A DNA stretch of 64,000 nt, from positions 3,534,001-3,598,000 of the forward strand of contig NC_009092.1 of the NCBI RefSeq assembly GCF_000016065.1. The letters run 5' to 3'. Positions 25,832 to 34,386 of this stretch are shown one piece after another; position 1 is the stretch's first letter, and every line of letters starts with the position of its first letter. Below the pieces are notes generated by a model, which did not search any database, was not told the DNA's origin, and was given only the letters and a program-made list of their open reading frames with translations. This DNA is from Shewanella loihica PV-4 (lineage in GTDB: Bacteria; Pseudomonadota; Gammaproteobacteria; Enterobacterales; Shewanellaceae). The position numbers and the translations under genes were made by a program.

Positions 25832-27589
25832 ATGAAAGTCAGATATTTATTATTATTGTTAATATTCTTCTTCAGCCAGTCTATGGCTGAAGAAGTCGAT
25901 ATTGACGCAACCTTAACTCAGGCCGATCAACTTAAGAGCAGCAATCCAAAAGCCTTCTCTGAGCTGCTAAATACCCTAGAAAAGGAACCACTCAATCCAC
26001 AACAGAGATATTTTTTAGACTACCTGCGCGGATATGAGCTGACCTACCAAGGCAAGCAAGCGCAGAGCATCGACGTGTTCAACAAGATCCTTAACTCGAA
26101 CGCCAACGAAACACTAAAATTCCGGGCTAATCAAACCTTAATCAACATCTATGCAATCTCCCAGGATTGGTCCAAAGGCCTGACGCATCTCTCCAAAAAC
26201 TTTCAATTTATCGAGCAGATAAAGGACCCCGAAACGGTTCAGAGCGGACTGGCCATCGCCGCCATTTTTTACAACCAGATTGAGCAGTATGAGTTAGGTC
26301 TAAGCTACGCCGAAAAATTAAGAAGTAGCAAGCCATCTAAAAGAAACACCTGTCTAGCCAATGGCTTAGCCATAGAGGCGCAGCTTGGCCTCAATCAACT
26401 CGAGGTCGACTCGCCCAGTTTACAGGCTGCGGTCGCCAGCTGTGACGAAGAGGTGATAATGGAGAGCTTTATCCACTCCTTTATCGCCACTAAATACCTG
26501 CGAGACGGAAATACGGCAGAGGTCTATGGCCAACTCAAGCCATCGCTGGAAACCATAGAGAAAACCCGTTACCCAAGGCTTATCGCCGAGGTCTACGCTA
26601 CCCTGGCCAGCGCCTATCTGCAGGATCACAAGATAGGTGAGGCTCGCTTATTGGCAGAAAAAATTGTCAACCTGGCAAAAGGCTTAGGCAATACTCAGGC
26701 GGTCGTTACCGCCTACAAGGTGCTCTATCAGATCGCCGAGCTGAGCGGCAATTACAAGGCGGCGCTGGATTATCACGTCAAGTACGCCCAGGCCGACAAG
26801 GCATATCTGGACGATATCAAGACCAAGCATCTGGCCTTCCAGCTCGCCGAGCATCAGGCGGCGGAGCAGAAGAGTCGTATCGCACTGCTGGACAGACAGA
26901 ACAACCTGCTGCTGACCGAGCAGCAACTGGCGAAGACCCAAGCGGAAAACAACCGACTGTTTATCTCGCTGCTAATCGCCATCATCACCCTGCTGGGCTT
27001 CTGGGCCTATAAGTCATGGACGATTCAGAAGCGCCTCAAGCAGCTGGCGGAATACGATGCCCTGACCCATGTGTTTAACCGCGGTCACTTCACCCAGGTA
27101 GCCCAGAGCGCGCTCACCTACTGCGAGAGCAGCGAGGTAGACCTCAGCTATATCCTGTTCGATCTGGATAACTTCAAGCAGATCAACGATAAATATGGTC
27201 ACGCCATTGGCGACTGGGTACTGAAGAAAGTTGCCAAGGCCTGTCAGGCACAGGGACGCAAGAACGATATATTCGCCCGCATCGGCGGCGAGGAGTTCTG
27301 CATCGCCCTGCCCGGCTGCGATCTACAGACGGCGGTTAAGCTGGCCGAGGCCTGCCGTAAGGCGATTGCCGGGATTGACTGCGGCGCCACCGGCCATGAG
27401 TTTGAGGTTACCGCCAGCTTTGGGATCACAGATACTCAGATGTCGGGCTATAAGTTGGAGCGGCTGATCAACGACGCCGACAGCGCCATGTACCAGTCGA
27501 AGGAAACCGGGCGGGATCGCATCTGTATCTTCGACCCAGAGGCCAAGCGCACTATCCCTCAGGCGTCCCATTCTCTGCTCTCCCTCTAA
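25832..27589 (+). CDS. Periplasmic TPR sensor with transmembrane segment and GGDEF diguanylate cyclase domain
   Basis: The 585-residue protein has a signal peptide (about 1-19, ending QSMAEE), a periplasmic helical-repeat region of TPR type (about 20-360), a transmembrane segment near 373-392 (LFISLLIAIITLLGFW) and a C-terminal GGDEF domain. The active-site motif is GGEEF at 485-489. An inhibitory I-site RxxD (R476-D479) lies five residues before it. It should therefore make cyclic di-GMP and be product-inhibited. It follows the borosin precursor by 19 bp in the same direction with only a weak ribosome-binding site, so read-through is likely. Whether the operon linkage has meaning is open. 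Confidence 0.88.
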   Translation: MKVRYLLLLLIFFFSQSMAEEVDIDATLTQADQLKSSNPKAFSELLNTLEKEPLNPQQRYFLDYLRGYELTYQGKQAQSIDVFNKILNSNANETLKFRANQTLINIYAISQDWSKGLTHLSKNFQFIEQIKDPETVQSGLAIAAIFYNQIEQYELGLSYAEKLRSSKPSKRNTCLANGLAIEAQLGLNQLEVDSPSLQAAVASCDEEVIMESFIHSFIATKYLRDGNTAEVYGQLKPSLETIEKTRYPRLIAEVYATLASAYLQDHKIGEARLLAEKIVNLAKGLGNTQAVVTAYKVLYQIAELSGNYKAALDYHVKYAQADKAYLDDIKTKHLAFQLAEHQAAEQKSRIALLDRQNNLLLTEQQLAKTQAENNRLFISLLIAIITLLGFWAYKSWTIQKRLKQLAEYDALTHVFNRGHFTQVAQSALTYCESSEVDLSYILFDLDNFKQINDKYGHAIGDWVLKKVAKACQAQGRKNDIFARIGGEEFCIALPGCDLQTAVKLAEACRKAIAGIDCGATGHEFEVTASFGITDTQMSGYKLERLINDADSAMYQSKETGRDRICIFDPEAKRTIPQASHSLLSL

Positions 27590-27615
27590 CGAGGGAGGCT
27601 AGCATCAAGCGTTCG

Positions 27616-27640
27616 GGCCAGCCTTGGCATTAGGCTGGCC
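27616..27640 (+). terminator. Stem-loop after the borosin/GGDEF operon
   Basis: GGCCAGCC (27616-27623) and GGCTGGCC (27633-27640) form a perfect 8-bp stem. No T-run follows, so it may end transcription with help or stabilise the mRNA end. Confidence 0.5.
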
Positions 27641-27699
27641 ACGACTATCTGCTCAAATATTAATTGTGCTGCTGCGCAACAGATTGACATGAAAGCCTT

Positions 27700-27726
27700 T
27701 TGCCAAACCGCAGCGCCTTTTATAAT
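27700..27726 (+). promoter_or_regulatory. Possible promoter of the symporter fusion gene
   Basis: TTGCCA (27700-27705) and a perfect TATAAT (27721-27726) stand 37 bp before the chosen start. The spacing is 15 bp, shorter than ideal, so this is tentative. Confidence 0.35.
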
Positions 27727-27762
27727 CAGGCAGTCGGAAACTCAAGCATACGTAAAAAGGGA

Positions 27763-29940
27763 ATGACTCTCGTGCTAAAGAAACTGCTCGCCATGACCAG
27801 CTCGACCCAGATGCTCGTCGCCATGTTTGTCGGTTTTGCCGTGGGGCTCTTTTTCGGTGAATCCGTCGGCTGGATGAGCAGCATAGGCACCAGCGTGATC
27901 CTCTTGATGCAGATGACGGTATTGCCCTATATTCTGGTCTCCTTGGTGGGGGGCATAGGTAAACTCAAGCGCGCCACCGCCAGCCTGATCTTCAGCCGCG
28001 CCGGCGTCATCATGCTACTACTCTGGGCTGTTGGCCTACTACTGGTCGCCCTGATGCCACTCTCCTTCCCCTTTGTCGAGACCGCTTCCTTCTTCAGCAC
28101 CAGCTCCATCGAGCCCGCCACGGCCATCGACTATTTCAAGCTCTATATTCCCTCTAACCCCTTCCAGTCGATGGCCGAGGGTTATGTACCCGCCATGGTG
28201 ATCTTCGCCATCGCCATGGGGCTGGCACTGATTGGCATGGAGGGCGACAACAAGCAGCTGATCATTAACTTCATGCACACCTGCAGCGAGATATTCTCCA
28301 AGATCACCCAGGCGCTGGTGAAGGTACTGCCTATAGGGATCTTCGCCATGTCGGCCTCGGCCGCTGGCACCATGGGAGTGGATGAGTTTGCCAGCATGCA
28401 AGTCTATCTCATCAGCTACTTCGTCCTCTGCCTGCTGCTCACCTTCTGGGTACTGCCCTGGATAGTCGCCTCCCTGACGCCGGTCACCTTCGCCCAGGCG
28501 CTAAGGATCAGCAAGTCCAGCCTGGTTACCGCCTTTGCCACCGGCAACATCTTCATCGTCATCCCGGTGATCGTCGAGGAGTGTAAGCAGATCATGCGCG
28601 AGCATCAGAGCCTGAGCGACGATGCCGAAACCCTGGTGGAGATCTTGGTGCCCATCGCCTTCACCTTCCCCAACATAGGCAAGCTGACGGTGATCCTCTT
28701 CGTGCTCTTCGCCGGTTGGTTTAACGGCACGCCGATAGAGCTCAGCGCCTTGCCGTCGCTCTCCATCAGCGGCGTCTTGTCGCTGTTTGGCAGCGTCTAT
28801 GTGGCGATCCCCTTCATGCTGGACCTGGTGCATCTGCCCCAAGATCTATTCCAGCTGTTTGTGATGTCAGGCTTTATCACGGGCAAGTTTAACTCCATCA
28901 CCGCCGTGATGAACCTGTTTGCCCTGACACTGTTGACGGTGGCGCTATTTGAGAAGCGTCTAAGACTCAGGCCGCCGCAACTGCTCAAGATGGCCATAGG
29001 CGTGGGGGCCAGCGTGGTGCTCACCCTCATCGTCTGCCGGGTGGGCATGGGGCTGTTTATTCATAGCCCAGAGGTGACCAGCGGCGTTATCGCCAACATG
29101 CAGGTGGCCGACAAGGTGCCGACCAAGGTGAGCAAGCAATATCCGGTATTGGGTCAGAGCGCCAGTCGCCCTATCGCCGATGTCAACGCCATCCGCGCCC
29201 GCGGCCTGCTGAGGGTCGGTTATATCCCCAGTAATGTGCCCTTTAGCTACTACAACAACGCCGGGCAACTGGTGGGCTTCGACAGCGCCATGGCCAATCG
29301 TCTGGCGGACGATCTTGGGGTAAAAGTCGAGTTTATCCCCTTCGAGAAGGATAAGCTGGCCGCCTCCCTCGACGCGGGCTTCTTCGATATCGCCATGTCG
29401 GGTCTGGCGATGGATATCGAGCAGATGGACAAGCTGAACTATGTGGAGCCCGTGCTGCTGCTTAACCTTGCCATCGCTACCAAAGACCATAAGGTCAACA
29501 GCTTCAAGCGCAACCAGTCAATCAAGGCGATGCAAGATACCACCATCGCCTACGTGGAGCACAGCGACATCATAGAAGATGCCAAGGCCTTCTACCCCAA
29601 CCTCAAGTTCGTCAAGATTAAGGGCTACAAGGACTTCTTCCGTCAGAAGGGCGACAAGTATGACGCCTTGGTGATCAGCGCCGAGGCGGGCTCTGCCTGG
29701 ACCCTATTCTTCCCCGGCTATGGCATAGCGCCGCTGGAGTACAAGGCGAAGTACCCTATCGCCTATGCGGTCGCCCAGGACAACCAGTCGCTGCTCAACT
29801 ATGTCAACAACTGGCAGAAGCTGCGCAAGGTGGATGGCCACCAAGAGCGGCTCTACAACTACTGGATGCTAGGCCAAGGCGCCAGCGAGCCTAAACCCAG
29901 GTGGTCCATCATACGCGACGTTCTGCACTGGGTAGATTAA
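27763..29940 (+). CDS. Dicarboxylate/cation symporter fused to a C-terminal solute-binding domain
   Basis: The first 430 or so residues are a sodium/proton-dicarboxylate (or glutamate) symporter of the SDF family. They include eight or more hydrophobic segments and motifs such as FATGNIFIVIPVIVEE and MSGFITGKFNSITAVMNLFAL. From about residue 450 a type 3 periplasmic solute-binding domain follows (RGLLRVGYIPSNVPFSYY, GFDSAMANRLADDLGV, FDIAMSGLAMD). Normally such domains belong to ABC importers. The start at ATG 27763 is preferred, but it has a ribosome-binding site that almost touches it; GTG at 27772 has better spacing. The substrate is probably an amino acid or dicarboxylate. Confidence 0.87.
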   Translation: MTLVLKKLLAMTSSTQMLVAMFVGFAVGLFFGESVGWMSSIGTSVILLMQMTVLPYILVSLVGGIGKLKRATASLIFSRAGVIMLLLWAVGLLLVALMPLSFPFVETASFFSTSSIEPATAIDYFKLYIPSNPFQSMAEGYVPAMVIFAIAMGLALIGMEGDNKQLIINFMHTCSEIFSKITQALVKVLPIGIFAMSASAAGTMGVDEFASMQVYLISYFVLCLLLTFWVLPWIVASLTPVTFAQALRISKSSLVTAFATGNIFIVIPVIVEECKQIMREHQSLSDDAETLVEILVPIAFTFPNIGKLTVILFVLFAGWFNGTPIELSALPSLSISGVLSLFGSVYVAIPFMLDLVHLPQDLFQLFVMSGFITGKFNSITAVMNLFALTLLTVALFEKRLRLRPPQLLKMAIGVGASVVLTLIVCRVGMGLFIHSPEVTSGVIANMQVADKVPTKVSKQYPVLGQSASRPIADVNAIRARGLLRVGYIPSNVPFSYYNNAGQLVGFDSAMANRLADDLGVKVEFIPFEKDKLAASLDAGFFDIAMSGLAMDIEQMDKLNYVEPVLLLNLAIATKDHKVNSFKRNQSIKAMQDTTIAYVEHSDIIEDAKAFYPNLKFVKIKGYKDFFRQKGDKYDALVISAEAGSAWTLFFPGYGIAPLEYKAKYPIAYAVAQDNQSLLNYVNNWQKLRKVDGHQERLYNYWMLGQGASEPKPRWSIIRDVLHWVD

Positions 29941-29942
29941 GG

Positions 29943-30758
29943 CTATCCCTCGCGCCCCAAGGCATCACCCAAGGGGCCGAAATAGGCCAGTAGCTGGCGA
30001 TAAATGCCCTCTCTGTGGTCTAGGCTAGGGTATCCTCCCGCCTTAGCCAGCGGCGAGTCCAGGGTCTCGTTGACCAGGTAGGGATTGCGGATCTCGGGAT
30101 GCACCTCGATACAGGCCTCGAAGGCCCTGGCCATCATCTCTGTGGGTTTGGAAAAGTATTGCCTCCCCTGCTGCCTGTCGAGCGCCACGGCGCGGCGTAC
30201 ATACTCGTGGCTGTCCTGGCCATCTCCGCTCAGCAAGACGCAGGCAAACAGCTGCATCAGGCGATCGTTAAGGGGATGAACAACTGGCGTGTGTTCGGCC
30301 AGCCAGCAGTGGCTAGCGAAGGCGATGCCCGTAGATGGGATCTCGAAGGCCTTGGTAGCGATATAGTGGTCAAAGGCGTGCCAGAACTCGTGTGCCAGGG
30401 CGCCGGCACCGGCATTTTTTGCCAGGGCTAATTCCCTCTGAGCTGGCATATAGTGGGCCTGCACGCCCATCTGCCCACCTGTCCCAAAGGCCAGGTTCAG
30501 CGTCTGTCTCAGCCCCATGGCCTTGGGCGGCAACTGCAACATGAAGGCGAGATCGGCAAAGGCGTCGAAGATTAGGTTGGCCGCCTTATGCTTCTCTTCC
30601 TCCTCCACCCAGCTGCCCAGGCGAATATGATTGAGGCCAAACACCTCCTTGATGTCGTGAAAGCTCACCTGCTCGCCGCAGCGATAGTCTGGTCCCTCAC
30701 GTCGATACTGGTTTCGTTTTAGCACTCGCCTGCCCATAAAATTGCCCGCAGCCATCAT
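29943..30758 (-). CDS. CLCA_X-type protein with HExxH motif
   Basis: The 271-residue protein resembles Shewanella and Vibrio proteins that I recall as the CLCA_X family; I know of no tested function. A zinc-metallopeptidase-like HEFWH motif occurs in GALAHEFWHAFDHYIATKAF (about residues 121-140), with a possible third ligand downstream. There is no signal peptide, so it is likely cytoplasmic. It is convergent with the symporter gene, with only 2 bp between stop codons and no terminator, so antisense overlap of transcripts is likely. Two methionines begin the frame; the second or the one at residue 8 could be the true start. Confidence 0.65.
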   Translation of the reverse strand: MMAAGNFMGRRVLKRNQYRREGPDYRCGEQVSFHDIKEVFGLNHIRLGSWVEEEEKHKAANLIFDAFADLAFMLQLPPKAMGLRQTLNLAFGTGGQMGVQAHYMPAQRELALAKNAGAGALAHEFWHAFDHYIATKAFEIPSTGIAFASHCWLAEHTPVVHPLNDRLMQLFACVLLSGDGQDSHEYVRRAVALDRQQGRQYFSKPTEMMARAFEACIEVHPEIRNPYLVNETLDSPLAKAGGYPSLDHREGIYRQLLAYFGPLGDALGREG

Positions 30759-30884
30759 ACCCTATTTTCTCTCTATGCATGACCTCGGCAATAAAGGAGG
30801 TGTGGCACACTTTCAAGTGCTGGTCATGACCCCGATAATCGCCCCTAGGACGACCGAGGCCGTCGCAATATCGGCACACAAAAA

Positions 30885-30902
30885 AGCCGCCCTAGGGCGG
30901 CT
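30885..30902 (-). terminator. Terminator of fadE
   Basis: AGCCGCCC (30885-30892) and GGCGGCT form a near-perfect palindrome, and on the minus strand a run of T residues follows. It lies 48 bp past the fadE stop. Confidence 0.85.
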
Positions 30903-30949
30903 CTTGGCATCGATGCTAATACGAAGAAGATCAGACTTAAACCATTAGG

Positions 30950-33184
30950 CTAGGCTATCTTCAGCGCCGCCTTGTCGCTTATAAGCTGCATGTCGAAGTC
31001 GAACTCATCGACACGAATGGCGCGCTCACGCTTGAGGTTATAGTCCAGCAGTTGCTTGTGCTCGCCCTCTGTGATGATCTTGGCTTCGCGGGCGCGGTCC
31101 AGCGTCTGGGCGAATCTCACCCCAGACTTGAAGTAACCCTGCTTCAGTCCCTTCTTCACCTTGGCCAGCAGCGGCAGACAGGCGATCTTCGCCAGATAAG
31201 CCTGCTGGTTGATGTCGTTGCCATCGCCCGGTACTGGCTTCACCAGATGAGTCAGCTGACGCTTGATCTGGGTGTTGAGCTGCGCCTCATGGGCCAGTTC
31301 GCGGATCAGGTCGTCGTTGATCTTCTTCATCTTAGGCGAGTAGGTCACAGTGATAAGCTTCATCAGCTGACGTGTCGCAGCCGACGGGAAATTATCCAGG
31401 AAGCTCAGCAGGGCATTTTCGGCGTTCACCAGCGCCCAGCGGGTCGCGTACTCGAAGTAAGGCTTAGCCTGGGCACGATGCTCGCTGCTCACCTTCTGCT
31501 CGTAGTAGCGAATCGACGCCATGGCCGCGTACAGGTAGCTCATCACATCCCCCAGACGCGCCGACAGCATCTCGGCCTGCTTGAGCTTGCCGCCAAGCAC
31601 CAAGAGAGAGAAGTCGGCATATACGGCCAGTTTCGACGCCAGCTTGTGCACCGCCTTCTCATATTCTACCACCTCGCTCAGCTCTGACTTGGCATCGGCG
31701 GTAAAAGGAAGCAGACCCAGGCGGAAGGCGCGCAGGCTGTTGCCCACACTGTAGCCAACAGTCTGCTTAAAGATACGGTTAAAGGTCTTGTCGGCATCTT
31801 TGTCGTCGCTGTGAATCGCCTCAACCATGCTCTGCAAATGAGGGTGACAGCGCATCACGCCCTGACCAAAGATCATCAGGTTACGGGTCAGAATGTTCGC
31901 CCCTTCCACCGTGATGGCGATAGGCTGCGCCACATAGCCAGAGGCCAGGGTATTTTGCGGACCACGCTGAATCGCCTTACCGGCCTGAATATCCATGGCC
32001 GAGTTCAGCACGTCGCGGCCAATCTCCGTCATATGGTACTTGGCCATTGCGGTCACCACTGATGGCTTGAGCCCCAGGCCCAGGCCTTCTGTTGTCAGTA
32101 CACGCATCGCCTCTTGCAGATAGGTCTTACCTGCGATATCCGCCAGCTTCTCCTGAATCCCCTCGAACTTGCCGATGGCCAGGCCAAATTGCTCACGCAC
32201 CGCGGCGTATTCCGCCGACGACTTGAAAGACGCCTGGCTTACCGAGACCCCGAGAGCCGGCAGCGAGATGCCGCGACCGGCGCCGAGACAGGCCACCAGC
32301 ATCTGCCAGCCACGGCCAATATTTTGCTGACCGCCTATGATGAAATCCATCGGGATAAATACATTCTCACCGCGTGTGGTGCCGTTATAGAAGCGACAAC
32401 CCATAGGATCGTGACGGTTGCCCAGCTCGACACCCGGATGCGACTTAGGGATCAGCGCGCAGGTGATCCCCAGCTGCTCCTTGCCCCCCAGCAGGCCTTG
32501 TGGATCTTCCACCTTGAAGGCCAGCCCCAGCACGGTAGCGATAGGCGCTAACGTGATGTAACGCTTGTCCCAGGTCACCGACAGGCCGAGCACCTGCTCG
32601 CCCTGGTATTCGCCCATGGTCACAGTGCCGATATCGGGAATACCGCCGGCGTCCGAGCCCGCCTCTGGGCTGGTCAATGCGAAACAGGGGATCTCCTGGC
32701 CATTGGCCAGACGCGGCAGCCAGAAATCTTGCTGGGCCTGAGTACCGTAATGCATTAGCAGCTCACCCGGACCTAAGGAGTTAGGCACCATGACGGTCAC
32801 CGCCACCGCCGAACTCTTGGCGGCAATGGTGGCCACAATTGTCGAGTTGGCATAAGGGCTGAATTCCAGGCCGCCGAAGGCCTTAGGAATGATCAGCGAG
32901 AAGAACTTATGCTCTTTTAGGAAATTCAGTATGTTGTCTGGCAGATGCAGGCTGTTTTGAATGGCAAAATCATCCACCATCTCGATAAGTGTCTGCACTG
33001 GGCCGTCGAGGAAGGCCTGCTCTTCATCGGACAGGGTCGCCCCCGGTACCTGACGCAGGGCATCGAAGTCTGGGATCCCCTGATAGATAGATCCCTCTAG
33101 CCATACATCACCGGCGTCGAGCGCCTCTTGTTCAGTGGTAGAAATACTCGGCAGTACTTTTTTAAATTTTGTTCTAATACTCAT
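30950..33184 (-). CDS. fadE: Acyl-CoA dehydrogenase FadE
   Basis: This 744-residue protein is the long type of acyl-CoA dehydrogenase that performs the first oxidation step of fatty-acid beta-oxidation. The acyl-CoA dehydrogenase core is recognised by CFALTSPEAGSDAGGIPD, RGISLPALGVS and ANILTRNLMIFGQG. The C-terminal extension of about 250 residues is typical of FadE and absent from the classical 380-residue enzymes. It is divergent from lldE across a 450-bp AT-rich regulatory region holding CRP-like and PsrA-like sites. Its terminator lies just downstream. Electrons presumably pass to an ETF encoded elsewhere. Confidence 0.9.
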   Translation of the reverse strand: MSIRTKFKKVLPSISTTEQEALDAGDVWLEGSIYQGIPDFDALRQVPGATLSDEEQAFLDGPVQTLIEMVDDFAIQNSLHLPDNILNFLKEHKFFSLIIPKAFGGLEFSPYANSTIVATIAAKSSAVAVTVMVPNSLGPGELLMHYGTQAQQDFWLPRLANGQEIPCFALTSPEAGSDAGGIPDIGTVTMGEYQGEQVLGLSVTWDKRYITLAPIATVLGLAFKVEDPQGLLGGKEQLGITCALIPKSHPGVELGNRHDPMGCRFYNGTTRGENVFIPMDFIIGGQQNIGRGWQMLVACLGAGRGISLPALGVSVSQASFKSSAEYAAVREQFGLAIGKFEGIQEKLADIAGKTYLQEAMRVLTTEGLGLGLKPSVVTAMAKYHMTEIGRDVLNSAMDIQAGKAIQRGPQNTLASGYVAQPIAITVEGANILTRNLMIFGQGVMRCHPHLQSMVEAIHSDDKDADKTFNRIFKQTVGYSVGNSLRAFRLGLLPFTADAKSELSEVVEYEKAVHKLASKLAVYADFSLLVLGGKLKQAEMLSARLGDVMSYLYAAMASIRYYEQKVSSEHRAQAKPYFEYATRWALVNAENALLSFLDNFPSAATRQLMKLITVTYSPKMKKINDDLIRELAHEAQLNTQIKRQLTHLVKPVPGDGNDINQQAYLAKIACLPLLAKVKKGLKQGYFKSGVRFAQTLDRAREAKIITEGEHKQLLDYNLKRERAIRVDEFDFDMQLISDKAALKIA

Positions 33185-33354
33185 CTTTCAGACTCATCCG
33201 ACCAGAAAACCTAGTGTGCATTACGTCACAAAAAATGGATTAGATCAAATATTCTAACCTCAAAAAAATGCTTTATTTTACAGTTACAAACGCAACCAAA
33301 AATTAAGCTCATTCTTTTCAAAAGGTTACAAGTGTACGCTCAAATAAAAAATTT

Positions 33355-33366
33355 AAACACTTGTTT
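33355..33366. promoter_or_regulatory. PsrA-like palindrome
   Basis: AAACACTTGTTT follows the pattern AAAC-N4-GTTT used by PsrA-type fatty-acid regulators. A related half-site, TTGTTTGAA, lies 11 bp further. PsrA control of fad genes is established in other Shewanella; binding here is inferred. Confidence 0.4.
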
Positions 33367-33393
33367 CATATAATTGTTTGAATCAGGCCTTTT

Positions 33394-33407
33394 TTGACCT
33401 AGATCAG
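33394..33407. promoter_or_regulatory. Possible CRP/EtrA-type site
   Basis: TTGACCTAGATCAG matches the FNR/EtrA form TTGAT-N4-ATCAA at eight of ten fixed positions. Confidence 0.35.
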
Positions 33408-33425
33408 AGACATTTTTCATTAATG

Positions 33426-33441
33426 AGTGAGCGAAATCACC
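33426..33441. promoter_or_regulatory. CRP-type binding site
   Basis: AGTGAGCGAAATCACC contains GTGA-N6-TCAC, the core of the CRP site, as a good palindrome. It is about 190 bp before lldE and 240 bp before fadE. CRP control of carbon and respiratory genes is known in Shewanella. Confidence 0.6.
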
Positions 33442-33632
33442 CTGTTTCAAAAATGAAAAAATAAGCATATATATTTACTAAATTAGCACTACTTATTATG
33501 TGGATATAAGCTTAAATTATCATCACAAATAACCCTGCGATATGGGCCAAATACCCAGCTTATGCCACCTGTAGCGGCACAATAAGCCAGCGCATTCGCC
33601 CACATGCAGCCTTCAAAATAAGAGAGTGCTTC

Positions 33633-34376
33633 ATGAAGATAGCCCTATTTATTCCCTGTCTGGTGAACCAGATGATGCCCCATGTCGGCATCGCCACCGT
33701 CGAACTCCTCGAAAAACTCGGCCATCAGGTCATACTGCCCAAGGGGCAGACCTGCTGTGGCCAGCCCATGACTAACTCGGGCTGTTTTGATGAAGCCAAG
33801 AAAACCACCCTTAAGCTGCTGAACGCCTTCAAGGGTGTCGAGTGTGACGCCATCGTCTGCCCGGCCGCCTCTTGCCTGGTAGCCGCCAAGGAGAACTTCC
33901 ATGAGTTTGACGACAGCCCAGAAGCCCAGGCAGTGATCGACAAGCTCTATGAGCTAACCGAATTCCTCCACGATGTGGCACCGATCCCCGCCTTCAACAA
34001 GGCGTTTAACTTCAAGATCAGCCTGCAGCTGAGTTGCCACGGCATTCGCATGTTGGATCTGGCGACGCCGAGCGAGCAGATGGGCCCACGCACCAATAAG
34101 GTCGAGGCCGTATTGAGCCGTATCCCAGGTATCGAAATCGTCTACCCAGATCGCCGCGACGAATGCTGCGGCTTCGGTGGTACCTTCGCCGTCGACGAAG
34201 GCGCCGTTTCGGCCAAGATGGGTAAAGACAAGGCACAGGCCCACGCCGCGACGGGTGCCACCTATGCGGTAGGTTTCGATCCCTCATGTCTGCTGCACCT
34301 GGATGGCATGATCCGCCGTCAGCTATTGCCGATCGCGACCCGCCACATTGCCGAAGTCATCAACGCAGCCCTGTAA
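33633..34376 (+). CDS. lldE: L-lactate dehydrogenase complex subunit LldE (LutA)
   Basis: LldE is one of three subunits of the LldEFG (LutABC) L-lactate oxidase complex that converts L-lactate to pyruvate at the inner membrane. The 247-residue protein has two CCG domains: GQTCCGQPMTNSG and DECCGFGGTFAVDEG, which bind an iron-sulfur centre. It is the first gene of a tight three-gene operon with lldF 10 bp downstream. The classification is clear from motifs and gene order. Confidence 0.94.
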   Translation: MKIALFIPCLVNQMMPHVGIATVELLEKLGHQVILPKGQTCCGQPMTNSGCFDEAKKTTLKLLNAFKGVECDAIVCPAASCLVAAKENFHEFDDSPEAQAVIDKLYELTEFLHDVAPIPAFNKAFNFKISLQLSCHGIRMLDLATPSEQMGPRTNKVEAVLSRIPGIEIVYPDRRDECCGFGGTFAVDEGAVSAKMGKDKAQAHAATGATYAVGFDPSCLLHLDGMIRRQLLPIATRHIAEVINAAL

Positions 34377-34386
34377 GGAGTAGCTC

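Larger units (their letters stand above)
33185..33632. promoter_or_regulatory. AT-rich divergent control region between fadE and lldE
   Basis: No gene is visible in this 448-bp stretch. It is much richer in A and T than its surroundings and contains the three candidate sites listed separately. Promoters for both flanking genes must lie here, but no unambiguous -10/-35 pair stands out. Confidence 0.6.

Noticed and set aside
27684..27726. TTGACA and TATAAT as one promoter before the symporter gene
   Set aside because: The spacing of 31 bp is far too long; a nearer TTGCCA is listed instead with low confidence.
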